DNA of 64,000 nt from QHXM01 sp032160705 (GTDB lineage Bacteria; Acidobacteriota; Blastocatellia; Pyrinomonadales; Pyrinomonadaceae). The DNA lies in the NCBI GenBank assembly GCA_032160705.1, contig JAVHVE010000065.1, positions 1 to 64,000 of the forward strand, written 5' to 3'. This document shows positions 26,176-34,388 of this stretch, piece after piece; the first letter of the stretch is position 1; each line of letters opens with the position of its first letter. The position numbers and the translations under genes were made by a program. The notes under the pieces are model-generated. The model searched no databases. It saw only the letters and a list, made by a program, of their open reading frames with translations, and was not told where the DNA came from.

Positions 26176-26538
26176 TCATTCTGAGTGAGCTTCCTCAAGA
26201 GTGGTCACGCGCTTATTAAGAGACTTGACCCTGGTACGCATCTCGTACAAATCTGAAGTTACGAGGTCGAACTTATCGTTTAGTGTATCAAACTTCTCAT
26301 TCAGTTTTTCGAGTTGAGCTTGAACGGCCTCCCACATGGGGCGCGTCTCCATCAAGCGCCTGTCAACCTTTTCTTCAAGAGAAGTCAGGCGAGCATCATA
26401 CTCATCCAAGCGCGTTTCAATCTTGGTCAGTCGTCCCTCGACAGTATCGAGTCGCGCATCTATTGCGTCGAACCGTGCGAAGACACGTTCTTCAAACGAC
26501 CTTGATTCTTGCATATCTTTTGTTGTGTTTTCGGTCAT
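26176..26538 (-). CDS. coiled-coil protein of unknown function
   Basis: 120 residues, almost entirely heptad repeats (FDAIDARLDTVEGRLTKIE, TRLDEYDARLTSLEEKVD, LEKLNEKFDTLNDKFDLV). No membrane segment or catalytic motif is visible. The pattern of alternating IDARLD-type heptads is common in bacterial phage-like or structural coiled coils. It sits between the two selenoprotein genes on the same strand, 28 bases before the GrdB-like gene, so it may be in the same operon; whether it works with them is unknown. Confidence 0.65.
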   Translation of the reverse strand: MTENTTKDMQESRSFEERVFARFDAIDARLDTVEGRLTKIETRLDEYDARLTSLEEKVDRRLMETRPMWEAVQAQLEKLNEKFDTLNDKFDLVTSDLYEMRTRVKSLNKRVTTLEEAHSE

Positions 26539-26644
26539 TTAATTACCCTTGCCATTATAGCACTACGGGCTGAACCCGCAGAGGCTTCCTGAGAAGCGTT
26601 TCGAGATTCAGCCCGCTGGCCAAAGGCACGAGACAGCGCGCCTG

Positions 26645-27112
26645 CTATTCGAGTTTGCGAAGCACCTCAAAGAGGTCTTCGTTGTCCGGTTGATCGGCGA
26701 TATTGTGGATGTCTTTGTAGGCGAGCTTGCCTTCCTTGTCCACAATGAAAAGCGCGCGTTCGGAGATTCCGTCCGCCTCGCGATACGCGCCAAAGGCGCG
26801 CGCCACTTCGCCTTTCGGATGAAAGTCGCTCAAAAGATCATACGAAAGATTGCCGAGGCTTTTCGCCCAGGCCGAATTGCATGGGACGCTGTCAACAGAG
26901 ATGCCCAAGACTTGAGCATCGTAGCCTTCGAAGCGTTCGAGATCAGCTTCGTAGGCGGGCATCTGTGCCGTTCAGACGGGCGTCCACGCCAGCGGGTAGA
27001 ACGCCAGCACGACGTTCTGCTTCCCCCGAAAACTGGAGAGCTTCACCTTTTTGTCTTTCTCCAGGTGACTCTTCAACTCGAAATCCGGGGCCATATCTCC
27101 AACTTCAGGCAT
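26645..27112 (-). CDS. peroxiredoxin with selenocysteine at the peroxidatic position
   Basis: 155 residues when TGA at 26974-26972 is read as Sec47; otherwise the gene appears as two fragments. The context FYPLAWTPV, Sec, TAQMPAYEADLERF is the peroxidatic motif of AhpE/BCP-like peroxiredoxins (FYPLAFTPVCT in ordinary members), so Sec replaces the catalytic Cys. The thioredoxin fold is complete: PEVGDMAPDFELKS, LAFYPLAW, VLGISVDSVPCNSAWA, ERALFIVDKEGKLAY. Cys78 is a possible resolving residue. It reduces peroxides in the cytoplasm with a thiol donor. ATG 27112 follows AGGAGG by 11 bases. A long stem-loop after the TGA fits a bacterial SECIS. Confidence 0.92.
26924..26956 (-). promoter_or_regulatory. 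SECIS candidate for the selenocysteine peroxiredoxin
   Basis: On the mRNA strand, GCCT (26956-26953) pairs with AGGC (26927-26924), one A-A mismatch follows, then CGAAGC (26951-26946) pairs with GCTTCG (26934-26929), leaving an 11-base loop that starts TG. The stem begins 16 bases and the loop 27 bases after the TGA, and G is the second loop base. This agrees with the described bacterial SECIS consensus. Confidence 0.8.
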
Positions 27113-27271
27113 AATGAGATAGTCCTCCTTCGATCCTCTAATTGCAAAGAGCTTGATTTGTTTCGGAAAAACTACAGGCAAGGTTACATCTTTGGTGAGA
27201 CCGATTCAAGAGCGTGAGTTTTCACTCAGGGGGCTAGAAGCGGTCTCATCAATAAAACCGCATCTAAAGCG

Positions 27272-27338
27272 AAACCACGAAATGACACGAAAGAGCACTA
27301 AAATTTGTTTCGTGCCGTTTCGTGTCATTTCGTGGTTC
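27272..27338. repeat. palindromic spacer repeat, CACGAAA-word family (copy 3)
   Basis: Left arm AACCACGAAATGACACGAAA (from 27273) and right arm CGTTTCGTGTCATTTCGTGG (to 27337) are nearly perfect complements. It lies upstream of the selenocysteine peroxiredoxin and downstream of the HAD phosphatase gene. Confidence 0.8.
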
Positions 27339-27365
27339 ATGTTTTTAGCATTGATAAGTTGCGTT

Positions 27366-28028
27366 CTAGTTCTCGGAAAAGAGAGCGGCCACATCAGAGG
27401 GGCTGTGGCAGAGATAATCAGCTCCCGCTTCGCTTAGCTCTTCCATTGAGCCGTAGCCGTAGGTTACGCCTGCCGCAAAACAATTATTCTCTTTCGCTCC
27501 CGTGATGTCATACTTTCTATCTCCGACCATCAGAGTTTCCTCAGCGGCCAGAGACTCGCTCGCCAGAAGATGCCGGAGCAGGTCAACTTTATTATCGAAT
27601 TGACCATTTGGCGCGCTTCCATAAACGCCGTCGAAATAAGCGGACAGCTTGAAGTGCCTGAGGATTATGTTGGTGAATGCCTGAAGCTTCGAGGTGGCGA
27701 CGAAAAGCCTCTTCGACGATGATTGAAGCGCGGCGAGCATTTCCGGCACGCCCTCGTAAACTTCATTCTCGAACATTCCCTCTGTTGAGAATCTTTCTCG
27801 ATAAAAGCCGACCGCTCTTTCGACCATCGCTTCATCGGTCGTTTTCAAAATCTGAGAGAATGTGCTGCGCAGCGGCGGCCCGATGTGAAGCTGTAACTCT
27901 GCCTCAGTCGGACACGGGACGCTCAGTCGCTCAAAGGCGTAGTGAAAACATTTGGTCATCCCTTCAAGGGGGTCGGTCAGCGTTCCATCCAGATCGAAGA
28001 GAATATTTTTGATCGAATCTAGTCTCAT
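27366..28028 (-). CDS. HAD-family hydrolase, phosphoglycolate phosphatase-like
   Basis: About 220 residues from ATG 28028 (TTG 28037 would add three). Motif I ILFDLDGTLTDP with the nucleophile Asp; a helical C1-type cap (CFHYAFERL, HIGPPLRSTFSQIL); motif II VATSK; motif III Lys in NKVDLLRHLL; motif IV MVGDRKYDITGAKEN. This pattern is shared by phosphoglycolate phosphatases and pyrophosphatases of the PGP/GPH type. A tail GADYLCHSPSDVAAL is normal for the group. It may repair 2-phosphoglycolate; the substrate is not proven. It is divergent from the RlmI-like gene. Confidence 0.85.
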   Translation of the reverse strand: MRLDSIKNILFDLDGTLTDPLEGMTKCFHYAFERLSVPCPTEAELQLHIGPPLRSTFSQILKTTDEAMVERAVGFYRERFSTEGMFENEVYEGVPEMLAALQSSSKRLFVATSKLQAFTNIILRHFKLSAYFDGVYGSAPNGQFDNKVDLLRHLLASESLAAEETLMVGDRKYDITGAKENNCFAAGVTYGYGSMEELSEAGADYLCHSPSDVAALFSEN

Positions 28029-28084
28029 TTCAGGCAACTTGGGTTAGCTCTTTTCTTCTATTTTCTGATTTAATATCCGCACCA

Positions 28085-29248
28085 ATGAAGCAGGAAGCCA
28101 TTATCACACAACGCGGCGCGGAGCGCGTGCGCCTGGGACATCTCTGGATTTATCGCAGCGACGTGCGCGACGCGAAAAGCGTTGCGGGCGGATCAATCGT
28201 GAGCGTGAAAGATGAGCGGGGGCGGTTTGTCGGGCAGGCTCTCTATTCCGACCGCTCGGAAATCCCTCTGCGCCTGCTCTCTCCTGAAGACGAGGAAATT
28301 GATCGCGAATGGTGGCGCGGGCGAATCAAAGCGGCGGCGCGCAGGCGTCAGGGAATCGCGCCGGAAGCAAACGCCTATCGTCTCATTTATTCAGAGGGCG
28401 ACCTGCTGCCTTCTTTGATCGTGGACATCTACGACGATGTGCTTGTGCTGCAAACTCTCTCGCAGGGCACGGATGCTTTGAAAGGAATGTTGGTCGAATT
28501 GTTGGTCGAAGAGTTTCAGCCGCGTGCAATCATTGAGCGCAACGATGTGCGCGTGCGCGAGCTGGAAGGGCTGGAAATGCGTGCGGGCGTTGTCTATGGC
28601 GATGCGCCGGAGGAACTGGAGATTGTGCAGCACGGTATGCGCTTTCTGGTTCAACCGCTCGGCGGGCAGAAGACCGGCTCATTTCTGGATCAACGAGAGA
28701 ATCGCCTCGCCGCTCGATCTCTGGCGCATGGACGCGCGCTCGATTGCTTCACCTTCAATGGCGCGTTCGCCCTGCACCTCGCGCCCGCTTGCGAGAGCGT
28801 GCTGGGTCTCGATATTTCACCGGATGCGGTTAGGGCAGCGAAAAGCAACGCCCAATTGAACGATGCCCGGAACGTGGAGTTTCGCGAGGCCAACGTCTTC
28901 GATGCGCTACGCGAAATGGAAGCAGCGGGTGAACGCTTTGACACCATCGTGCTTGACCCGCCCGCCTTCGCCAAGAATCGCGGAAGCGTGCGCGCAGCCG
29001 CGCGCGGCTATAAAGAGATAAATTTGCGTGCGCTGAAATTACTTAACGCGGGGGGCGTGCTAGTCACCTGCACCTGTTCCTACCACATGTCCGAGCAAAT
29101 GTTTCTGGAGATTATCGCTGACGCCGCAAAGGACGCGCGCCGCCGCGTGCAACTCGTCGAAAAGCGAATGCAGGCGAGCGATCATCCGGTGCTCTTTGGC
29201 ATGCCGGAGACTCACTATTTGAAATGCGTGATTGCGAGAGTGCTTTGA
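28085..29248 (+). CDS. RlmI-like class I SAM-dependent rRNA cytosine methyltransferase
   Basis: 387 residues. An N-terminal PUA domain (RGAERVRLGHLWIYRSDV) is followed by a linker domain and a Rossmann methyltransferase. SAM-binding GRALDCFTFNGAFALHLA-type motif I and the catalytic loop VLDPPAFAKN with the later TCTCSYH (Cys as nucleophile in a TCS motif) mark the RlmI family, which makes 5-methylcytosine in 23S rRNA (C1962 in E. coli). QPLGGQKTGSFLDQRENR is the other family signature. The assignment to the rRNA site is by family; other members methylate other cytosines. It has no obvious Shine-Dalgarno sequence. Convergent with the S41 protease gene, with a word-palindrome between. Confidence 0.87.
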   Translation: MKQEAIITQRGAERVRLGHLWIYRSDVRDAKSVAGGSIVSVKDERGRFVGQALYSDRSEIPLRLLSPEDEEIDREWWRGRIKAAARRRQGIAPEANAYRLIYSEGDLLPSLIVDIYDDVLVLQTLSQGTDALKGMLVELLVEEFQPRAIIERNDVRVRELEGLEMRAGVVYGDAPEELEIVQHGMRFLVQPLGGQKTGSFLDQRENRLAARSLAHGRALDCFTFNGAFALHLAPACESVLGLDISPDAVRAAKSNAQLNDARNVEFREANVFDALREMEAAGERFDTIVLDPPAFAKNRGSVRAAARGYKEINLRALKLLNAGGVLVTCTCSYHMSEQMFLEIIADAAKDARRRVQLVEKRMQASDHPVLFGMPETHYLKCVIARVL

Positions 29249-29249
29249 T

Positions 29250-29374
29250 AAAGCAGAATTCAGGAGTCAGAATCCAGAAGCCAGAAGAAAAGAAAATCTG
29301 TCACAGTGGTTCTCCGCTGCTTTATTCTGACTTCTGACTTCTGACTTCTGACTCCTGAATTCTGGATTCTGCTT
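29250..29374. repeat. palindromic spacer repeat, CAGGAGTCAG-word family (copy 4)
   Basis: Spans from the RlmI-like stop codon to the S41 protease stop codon. Arms AAAGCAGAATTCAGGAGTCA and complement TGACTCCTGAATTCTGG and on. The loop, read on the minus strand, GCGGAGAACCACTGTGAC then GATTTTCTTTTC, has the family core. Confidence 0.85.
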
Positions 29375-31087
29375 TTAGCTTATCGGTGTCCCGCTCTTCA
29401 CGCTTTCGGCGAGGCGTTTGGCTTCAGGCAGGGCTTCGAGCGCTCGCATCACCTGCGGGTCGCTGTCAAGCAGCACGCGCGCTCCGGCATCGCTGGCGAA
29501 GGCGGCGGTAATGATCTCGTCGCGGATGCGGAGCTTGACGAAATCCAACTCTTCATCAATCTGTGCAGGTTGAATCCCCAAATTCCCATCGCGTTGGACG
29601 AACTCGCGGAAGGCTTTGACGACCGCGTCACTGACGGGGTAATCGGTCGAGCGCAGGTTGTGCTCGTAGTCTGTCTTCTCGATGCGATAGGCTTCCAATC
29701 CGGGAATCTGACCGGCTGCCAGCTCGCGCGTGAAATAAAAAGCTGCCTCGGCGATGCGCCCGCGCGCGGGCGTAATCCGAAACGGCTTAACCTCTATATC
29801 GGGCGTGATGCCGCCGCCGCCGTAGAAGACGCGCCCGGCAGCAGTCTGGACGGCTGGCCCTGTCGGCGTCGGCGTCGGTGTCGGGGCGGGTTGCTGCACC
29901 GGGTCAATGGCGGTTTGCGCCGGGGCGCGGGGCGTCTTCGTTGGCGGCAATTCCTCTTCGTCGTCGTGCTGCGTGTAATAATCGTAGAGCGAGCCGCTGG
30001 AATAATCGCGCTGAAGCGAGCGCCCGTAGGGTGTGTAGTATTTGGCGGTCGTCAAGGTCAGTCCTGTGCCGAAAAGAAGTTGGAAGACGTGCTGGACTAA
30101 TCCCTTGCCGAAGCTCGTCTGGCCGACAATCAAGCCGCGCCCGTGATCCTGAATCGCGCCCGCAACAATCTCCGAGGCCGAAGCGGAATTGTGATTGATG
30201 ACGACGACCAGCGGATAGTCTTCAGGGTCAGTCACGGTCGAGCGATAGACGTAAGGCTCTCTGTATTCTGTGCGACCGCGAACGGAGACGATTGTCTGGC
30301 CGCGCGGCAGAAACTCGCTCGCCACCTCTATGGCCTGATCCAACAGACCGCCGGGATTTCCGCGCAGGTCTAATACGATCTGGCGCATCCCCTGAGCCTT
30401 GAGCCGTGTGAAGGCCTCGCGCAACTCGTCACCTGTCGTATGTTGAAAGCCGCCCGTCAAGCCGATGTAAGCAGTGCCGGGGCGAATCATATATGCATTG
30501 CGGATGGAGGGTAAGGGGACAGCTTCGCGAATGATGGTGAACGTATACGGCGTTGGCGAGCCTGCCCGCTCAATCTTGACCTTGACAGGTTCACCGCGCT
30601 CGCCGCGCACGTTCTTCGAGACCTGCTCGCTCGTCCAGTCACGCGCATCTTTACCGTCAACCTCAACGATGCGGTCGCCGTAGCGAAGACCTGCTCGCGC
30701 AGCCGGTGTGCCCTCGACCGCTGATTGAATGTAAACGCCGTCGCGGTGGCGCAGAATCGTGACGCCGATACCGATGAGGCGCGAGTCCTGATCCTCTTTG
30801 AGCTTGTTGAATTCGGCGCGCGGGAAGTACATCGAGTGCGGGTCGAGCGTCCAGAGCATGCCTTGAATGGCGGCCTGCGTGGCCTTTTCGTAGTCAACGT
30901 CGCCCGAGTACTCAGAGCCTATGACTTGCAGGGCTTCCTGGTAGTCTTCCGTCACGTCGTGGCTGGCGATAACTTTGTTCGTTCCTCTGGTGGTCGAGGT
31001 GCGCTTCTTAACAAGGTCGGCCATGCCCCCGGCAATCGTCGCCGTAATGATGACCGCGAGGGCGACTATGCCAAATTTTCTTGTCAT
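29375..31087 (-). CDS. S41 family C-terminal processing protease
   Basis: 570 residues from ATG 31087 (GGGAG seven bases upstream). A signal anchor (GIVALAVIITATIAGGMADL, about 4-24) exports it. A PDZ domain follows (IGVTILRHRDGVYIQSAVEGT, GDRIVEVDGKDA). The S41 catalytic core has LDLRGNPGGLLDQAIEVAS, the nucleophile Ser in NHNSASASEIVAGA and the general-base Lys in QTSFGKGLVQ. A Pro/Thr-rich linker (PAPTPTPTPT) separates a C-terminal domain that begins GGGGITPDIEV. These proteases trim or degrade periplasmic and outer-membrane proteins. The frame is open up to 31237 but that leader lacks a ribosome site. Confidence 0.92.
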   Translation of the reverse strand: MTRKFGIVALAVIITATIAGGMADLVKKRTSTTRGTNKVIASHDVTEDYQEALQVIGSEYSGDVDYEKATQAAIQGMLWTLDPHSMYFPRAEFNKLKEDQDSRLIGIGVTILRHRDGVYIQSAVEGTPAARAGLRYGDRIVEVDGKDARDWTSEQVSKNVRGERGEPVKVKIERAGSPTPYTFTIIREAVPLPSIRNAYMIRPGTAYIGLTGGFQHTTGDELREAFTRLKAQGMRQIVLDLRGNPGGLLDQAIEVASEFLPRGQTIVSVRGRTEYREPYVYRSTVTDPEDYPLVVVINHNSASASEIVAGAIQDHGRGLIVGQTSFGKGLVQHVFQLLFGTGLTLTTAKYYTPYGRSLQRDYSSGSLYDYYTQHDDEEELPPTKTPRAPAQTAIDPVQQPAPTPTPTPTGPAVQTAAGRVFYGGGGITPDIEVKPFRITPARGRIAEAAFYFTRELAAGQIPGLEAYRIEKTDYEHNLRSTDYPVSDAVVKAFREFVQRDGNLGIQPAQIDEELDFVKLRIRDEIITAAFASDAGARVLLDSDPQVMRALEALPEAKRLAESVKSGTPIS

Positions 31088-31210
31088 GCTATGCTCCCGA
31101 AAATCTTTAGAGATGCCTCTTGCACTTGAACATGCACGGGCATACAGCAAATATAGCATAGCCGCGCGCCCGCCGCCGAAAGCAGCGAAGCGCACGGGGT
31201 ATGCTATAAA

Positions 31211-31293
31211 TAGTTTTCGGTTTTCAGTGTTAAGCAAAGACCACGCTGCTTTTTCTGAAAACTGAAAACTGAAAACTCAAAACTGAAAACTGA
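31211..31293. repeat. palindromic spacer repeat, CTGAAAACT-word family (copy 2)
   Basis: Arms TAGTTTTCGGTTTTCAG and CTGAAAACTGAAAACTG with more AAAACTG words to 31293; loop TTAAGCAAAGACCACGCTGC. It lies directly upstream of the glycosyltransferase start codon at 31295. Confidence 0.8.
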
Positions 31294-31294
31294 A

Positions 31295-32152
31295 ATGTCT
31301 TTCTCCCTCTCCATCGTCATTCCTGCATTCAACGAGGCCGCGCGGCTCGGCGAAACGCTTCGTACTGTCTTCGAGTATTTGAACAGGCATGTTCCCGATA
31401 GCGAAGTGATCGTCGTTGACGATGGCTCAAGCGACCGCACGGCGGACATGGCGGAACAAAGTTTTGGGCTCGCGGGCAGCGTCAGCACGCAGGCTATTCG
31501 AGTCAAACAGAATCGCGGTAAAGGATACGTTGTGCGTAAGGGCTTGCTGGCAGCGCGCGCGCCCGTCGCCCTCTTCACCGACGCAGACCTTTCGACGCCG
31601 ATTACGGAAACTCCCAAACTCGTCAATCCAATCGAGCGGGGCGAGTTTGATTTAACGTTCGGCTCGCGCGCGCTTGATCGAAATTTAATCGGCGTGCATC
31701 AGCCCTGGCGACGCGAGCAGGGCGGGCGCGTCTTCAATCTAATCGTGCGGCTCAGTACAGGCTTGCCCTTCTGGGACACGCAATGCGGGTTCAAGGCTTT
31801 TCGCATGAGCGTCTGCCGACCCCTGGTGGAAGCCGCGACCATTGACCGCTTCGGCTTCGACGTTGAGTTAATCTTCCTCGCCTATCTGGCCGAACTCTCT
31901 TTGCAGGAAATCCCCGTGCGCTGGGATCACAACGAAGGCAGCAAGGTAAGCGTGGCGCGCGATAGCTGGCGGATGTTTAATGAAGTTCGCTCGATTCGCC
32001 GCCAGGCGCGAGATGGCGTTTATGATGCAGCCATCGCCGCGGCGCGCGTCGGGGCGAAGGATAGAGAACGAGCGCTGCATACTTCGGGCGCACCATCTTC
32101 AGAAAACAATTCATCGTCTGAACTTGCTTTTGTGTCCCGTAGGGACGATTGA
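31295..32152 (+). CDS. family 2 glycosyltransferase, dolichyl-phosphate glucosyltransferase-like
   Basis: 285 residues. GT-A fold: SIVIPAFNEAARLGETL, VIVVDDGSSDRTADMA, and the metal-binding ALFTDADLSTPI (DxD-type). FWDTQCGFKAFR, DRFGFDVELIFLA and IPVRWDHNEGSKVS are shared with DPG/ALG5-like glycosyltransferases that charge a polyprenyl phosphate with a sugar. No membrane helices are visible. The last eight or so residues (SRRDD) are encoded by the left end of a palindromic repeat (32130-32335). The start codon lies immediately after another palindrome and has no ribosome site, as for several genes here. Confidence 0.85.
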   Translation: MSFSLSIVIPAFNEAARLGETLRTVFEYLNRHVPDSEVIVVDDGSSDRTADMAEQSFGLAGSVSTQAIRVKQNRGKGYVVRKGLLAARAPVALFTDADLSTPITETPKLVNPIERGEFDLTFGSRALDRNLIGVHQPWRREQGGRVFNLIVRLSTGLPFWDTQCGFKAFRMSVCRPLVEAATIDRFGFDVELIFLAYLAELSLQEIPVRWDHNEGSKVSVARDSWRMFNEVRSIRRQARDGVYDAAIAAARVGAKDRERALHTSGAPSSENNSSSELAFVSRRDD

Positions 32153-32335
32153 TAATAGCCCAGCACTTCAGTGCTGGGAAAAGTATAGGGAAATGAAAGA
32201 GAGTCCCGGAGGGACGACTGAAGAGAAGCGAGCCTCTGTTCAGTCGTCCCTCCGGGACTCATTTTGATTTTCCGGTTCGATTCCCAGCACTGAAGTGCTG
32301 GGCTAAAATCATCCGCCCCTGACGGGGCTTAAAAA
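32130..32335. repeat. nested palindromic repeat, GTCCCGTAGGGAC type
   Basis: A compound element. The centre AGTCCCGGAGGGACGACTGA (from about 32191) pairs with its complement near 32240-32262. Outside it lie two copies of CCCAGCACTTCAGTGCTGGG, each itself a hairpin, and at the edges TCCCGTAGGGACGATTG and GCCCCTGACGGGGC. The whole can fold into a branched structure. A partial copy is at 38642-38684. Such GTCCC-type REP-like palindromes are known from several phyla and tend to depend on RAYT transposases, none of which is in this window. Confidence 0.8.
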
Positions 32336-32400
32336 GCAGTTGTCAGATTGATGGTTGACGTTCGCTCTAACCAGCATCTAACATCTGGCCTCTACGTTTT

Positions 32401-33150
32401 ATGGCTGCTCGACTCAATGTCAACATAGATCACGTCGCCACCGTGCGCCAGGCGCGGCGCGCTCCTGAGCCGAGCGTTGTCGCAGCGGCTATGATGTGTG
32501 AGCAAGCCGGAGCCGATGGCATCACCATTCACTTGCGCGGTGACCGTCGCCATATCCAGGACGACGATCTTTACATCCTGCGCCGAAGCGTGGCGACCTA
32601 CCTGAATGTCGAGATGGCCGCGACCGAAGAGATGATAAAAATCGCGCTTGACGTAAAGCCTGACGCCGTGACGCTCGTGGCCGAAAACCCGAATGAGGTG
32701 ACGACCGAGGGGGGATTGGACGTGCGCGCCAATCTTTCAATCGTGCGCGCCGCCGTCCATCGCCTGCGCGAAGGCGGCATCATCGCCAGCCTCTTTATAG
32801 ACCCTGAGCCCCATCAAATCGAAGCGGCGCGCGAAGTCGGCGCACAGCAAATTGAACTCTGCACGTCTGAATATTCGTTGGCGACACTGGGTGCGCGCGC
32901 CGCTCATAATGAAGGCGCAATGCGAGCCGCACACGAATTAAGACGCTTGCGCGAAGCCGCCACGCTCGGGATGCAATACGGCCTGCGCGTCGCCGCCGGG
33001 CACGGCCTCACTTACAGGAACGTCACGGCTGTCGCCCGCATCGAAGAGATCACGGAATTCAACATCGGCCACAACATTATCGCCCGCGCAATTTTCGCCG
33101 GGCTGGAACGCGCCGTGACTGAGATGCGAGCGGCAATCAACAATTCCTAG
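32401..33150 (+). CDS. pdxJ: pyridoxine 5'-phosphate synthase PdxJ
   Basis: 249 residues, usual length. Family motifs: LNVNIDHVATVRQARR (phosphate/substrate site), AGADGITIHLRGDRRHIQDDD, and the central VTLVAENPNEVTTEGGLDV (where many have VPE with catalytic Glu), then HRLREGGIIASLFIDPE and GLTYRNVTAVARI. PdxJ condenses 1-deoxyxylulose 5-phosphate with 3-amino-2-oxopropyl phosphate in the DXP-dependent vitamin B6 pathway. No pdxA is nearby. No strong ribosome site is visible. Confidence 0.95.
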   Translation: MAARLNVNIDHVATVRQARRAPEPSVVAAAMMCEQAGADGITIHLRGDRRHIQDDDLYILRRSVATYLNVEMAATEEMIKIALDVKPDAVTLVAENPNEVTTEGGLDVRANLSIVRAAVHRLREGGIIASLFIDPEPHQIEAAREVGAQQIELCTSEYSLATLGARAAHNEGAMRAAHELRRLREAATLGMQYGLRVAAGHGLTYRNVTAVARIEEITEFNIGHNIIARAIFAGLERAVTEMRAAINNS

Positions 33151-33179
33151 CAGTAAAATCAAGCAAGGTTGAGCAAAAG

Positions 33180-33246
33180 AAACCGGGGACAAACTTCCAG
33201 TCGCGGCTCCCGATCCGCTTCTGAAAATCTGCCCCCGGTTTTTATT
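33180..33246. terminator. candidate terminator after pdxJ
   Basis: AACCGGGG (33181-33188) and CCCCGGTT (33233-33240) pair, followed by a T-rich tail TTTATT. The 44-base loop is long for a simple terminator but can fold further. It separates the convergent pdxJ and PP2C phosphatase genes. Confidence 0.4.
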
Positions 33247-33340
33247 CGGCCAGATAATTATCTAGACCGAAACTTGAACGCGTAAGCTCGTGCGCTCGTT
33301 ATCGAACACTTTTTTATCTTTGCCCGCCAGCCTCATGCCA

Positions 33341-34321
33341 TCAGACCGCGAATTTGATCGCCATCATCGTTAAATCGTCGGCCTTGATTCCGTTGCCGCG
33401 AAAGTCAACCAGCGACTTTACGCAGGTGTTAATCAACTCCGCGGGCTGTGATGGATAAGGAGCATTGAGCGATTGCAGAAGCCGCTCAACTCCGTACTCC
33501 GCTCCGTTCAAATCCTGCGTTTCCGTCACCCCGTCCGTATAAAGCAGCAGCGCATCGCCCGGAGCGAGTTGTCGCCTGCTGGTCGCAAACTGCTCGTCAC
33601 AGAACATCCCGACGGGCAGCCCTGTTGAGCCGAGCCGGAGACACTCACCGTCCTGTATCAGAATCGGCGGCAGATGACCGGCGTTGCAAATCTCGACCTC
33701 CCCGCTCTCACTGGCCTTGCCGCACACAAGCGTCGCAAAGTGCGTGGACAAAGTATTCTCGCAAAACAAACGGCTCGCCCGCTCCATCAACTTGTCGAGC
33801 GAAAGTCCGAGCGGCACGAGCGCCCTGAACATCGCCTGCAAATTCGACATCAGGAGCGACGCTGCCATCCCCTTGCCGGACACGTCGCCCAGGATGAAAT
33901 ATAAATCGCCGCCGTCCGTTCGTATCAAATCACAGTAATCTCCCCCGACAAATCCAACCGGCTCGTAGTGATAAGCCACCTTCCACGCACCTGCATCTAG
34001 ATTAGGCGGCGGCAGCAGCCCGCGTTGAATCTGCACGGCGAGTTCGAGGTCTTCTTCAAGCGCCTCTTGTTGCTCGGTGGTCAGATCGCCGAGACAGAAA
34101 CGCACGAGCGGGTCGGCCAATAACCGCTCCGCTTCGATAGGGTCATGGCAGACTTCGCACAACCCGTAAGAGCCACTGTCCATTCGCGCCAGCGCCGCAT
34201 CCACTTCCGTGAGCAAGCGCGTCAGCTCCGCGTCAACTCCCGACGCCGAAGCCGTCACCTGCAACCTCTCGCGCCGCTCAAGCAGTTGCTCACGCAAGGA
34301 AACATCTATGACCGTCGCCAT
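33341..34321 (-). CDS. PP2C/SpoIIE-type phosphatase with N-terminal DksA-like zinc-finger remnant
   Basis: 326 residues. Residues 1-80 form a coiled coil plus DksA/TraR-type finger (GLCEVCHDPIEAERLLADP ... FCLGD). The usual pattern CxxC-x17-CxxC is incomplete: C55, C58 and C76 are present but the fourth position (79) is Asp. A PP2C/SpoIIE domain follows: LAVQIQRGLLPP (linker helix), FVGGDYCDLI with metal-binding Asp128, GDVSGKGMAASLL, LLLYTDGVTE and a C-terminal DD in KADDLTM. It dephosphorylates Ser/Thr of partner proteins, for example anti-sigma antagonists. The partner is not in the window. Start ATG at 34321. Confidence 0.85.
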   Translation of the reverse strand: MATVIDVSLREQLLERRERLQVTASASGVDAELTRLLTEVDAALARMDSGSYGLCEVCHDPIEAERLLADPLVRFCLGDLTTEQQEALEEDLELAVQIQRGLLPPPNLDAGAWKVAYHYEPVGFVGGDYCDLIRTDGGDLYFILGDVSGKGMAASLLMSNLQAMFRALVPLGLSLDKLMERASRLFCENTLSTHFATLVCGKASESGEVEICNAGHLPPILIQDGECLRLGSTGLPVGMFCDEQFATSRRQLAPGDALLLYTDGVTETQDLNGAEYGVERLLQSLNAPYPSQPAELINTCVKSLVDFRGNGIKADDLTMMAIKFAV

Positions 34322-34388
34322 TGTTTTTACCTCAACTGAGAAAACCTGCGCTCAACCGGGCAGAGCAGAAGCATTCAACATGCGTTCT

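Noticed and set aside
28391..28654. Frames opposite the RlmI-like gene
   Set aside because: They are shadows of a GC-rich coding region with no motif or ribosome site.
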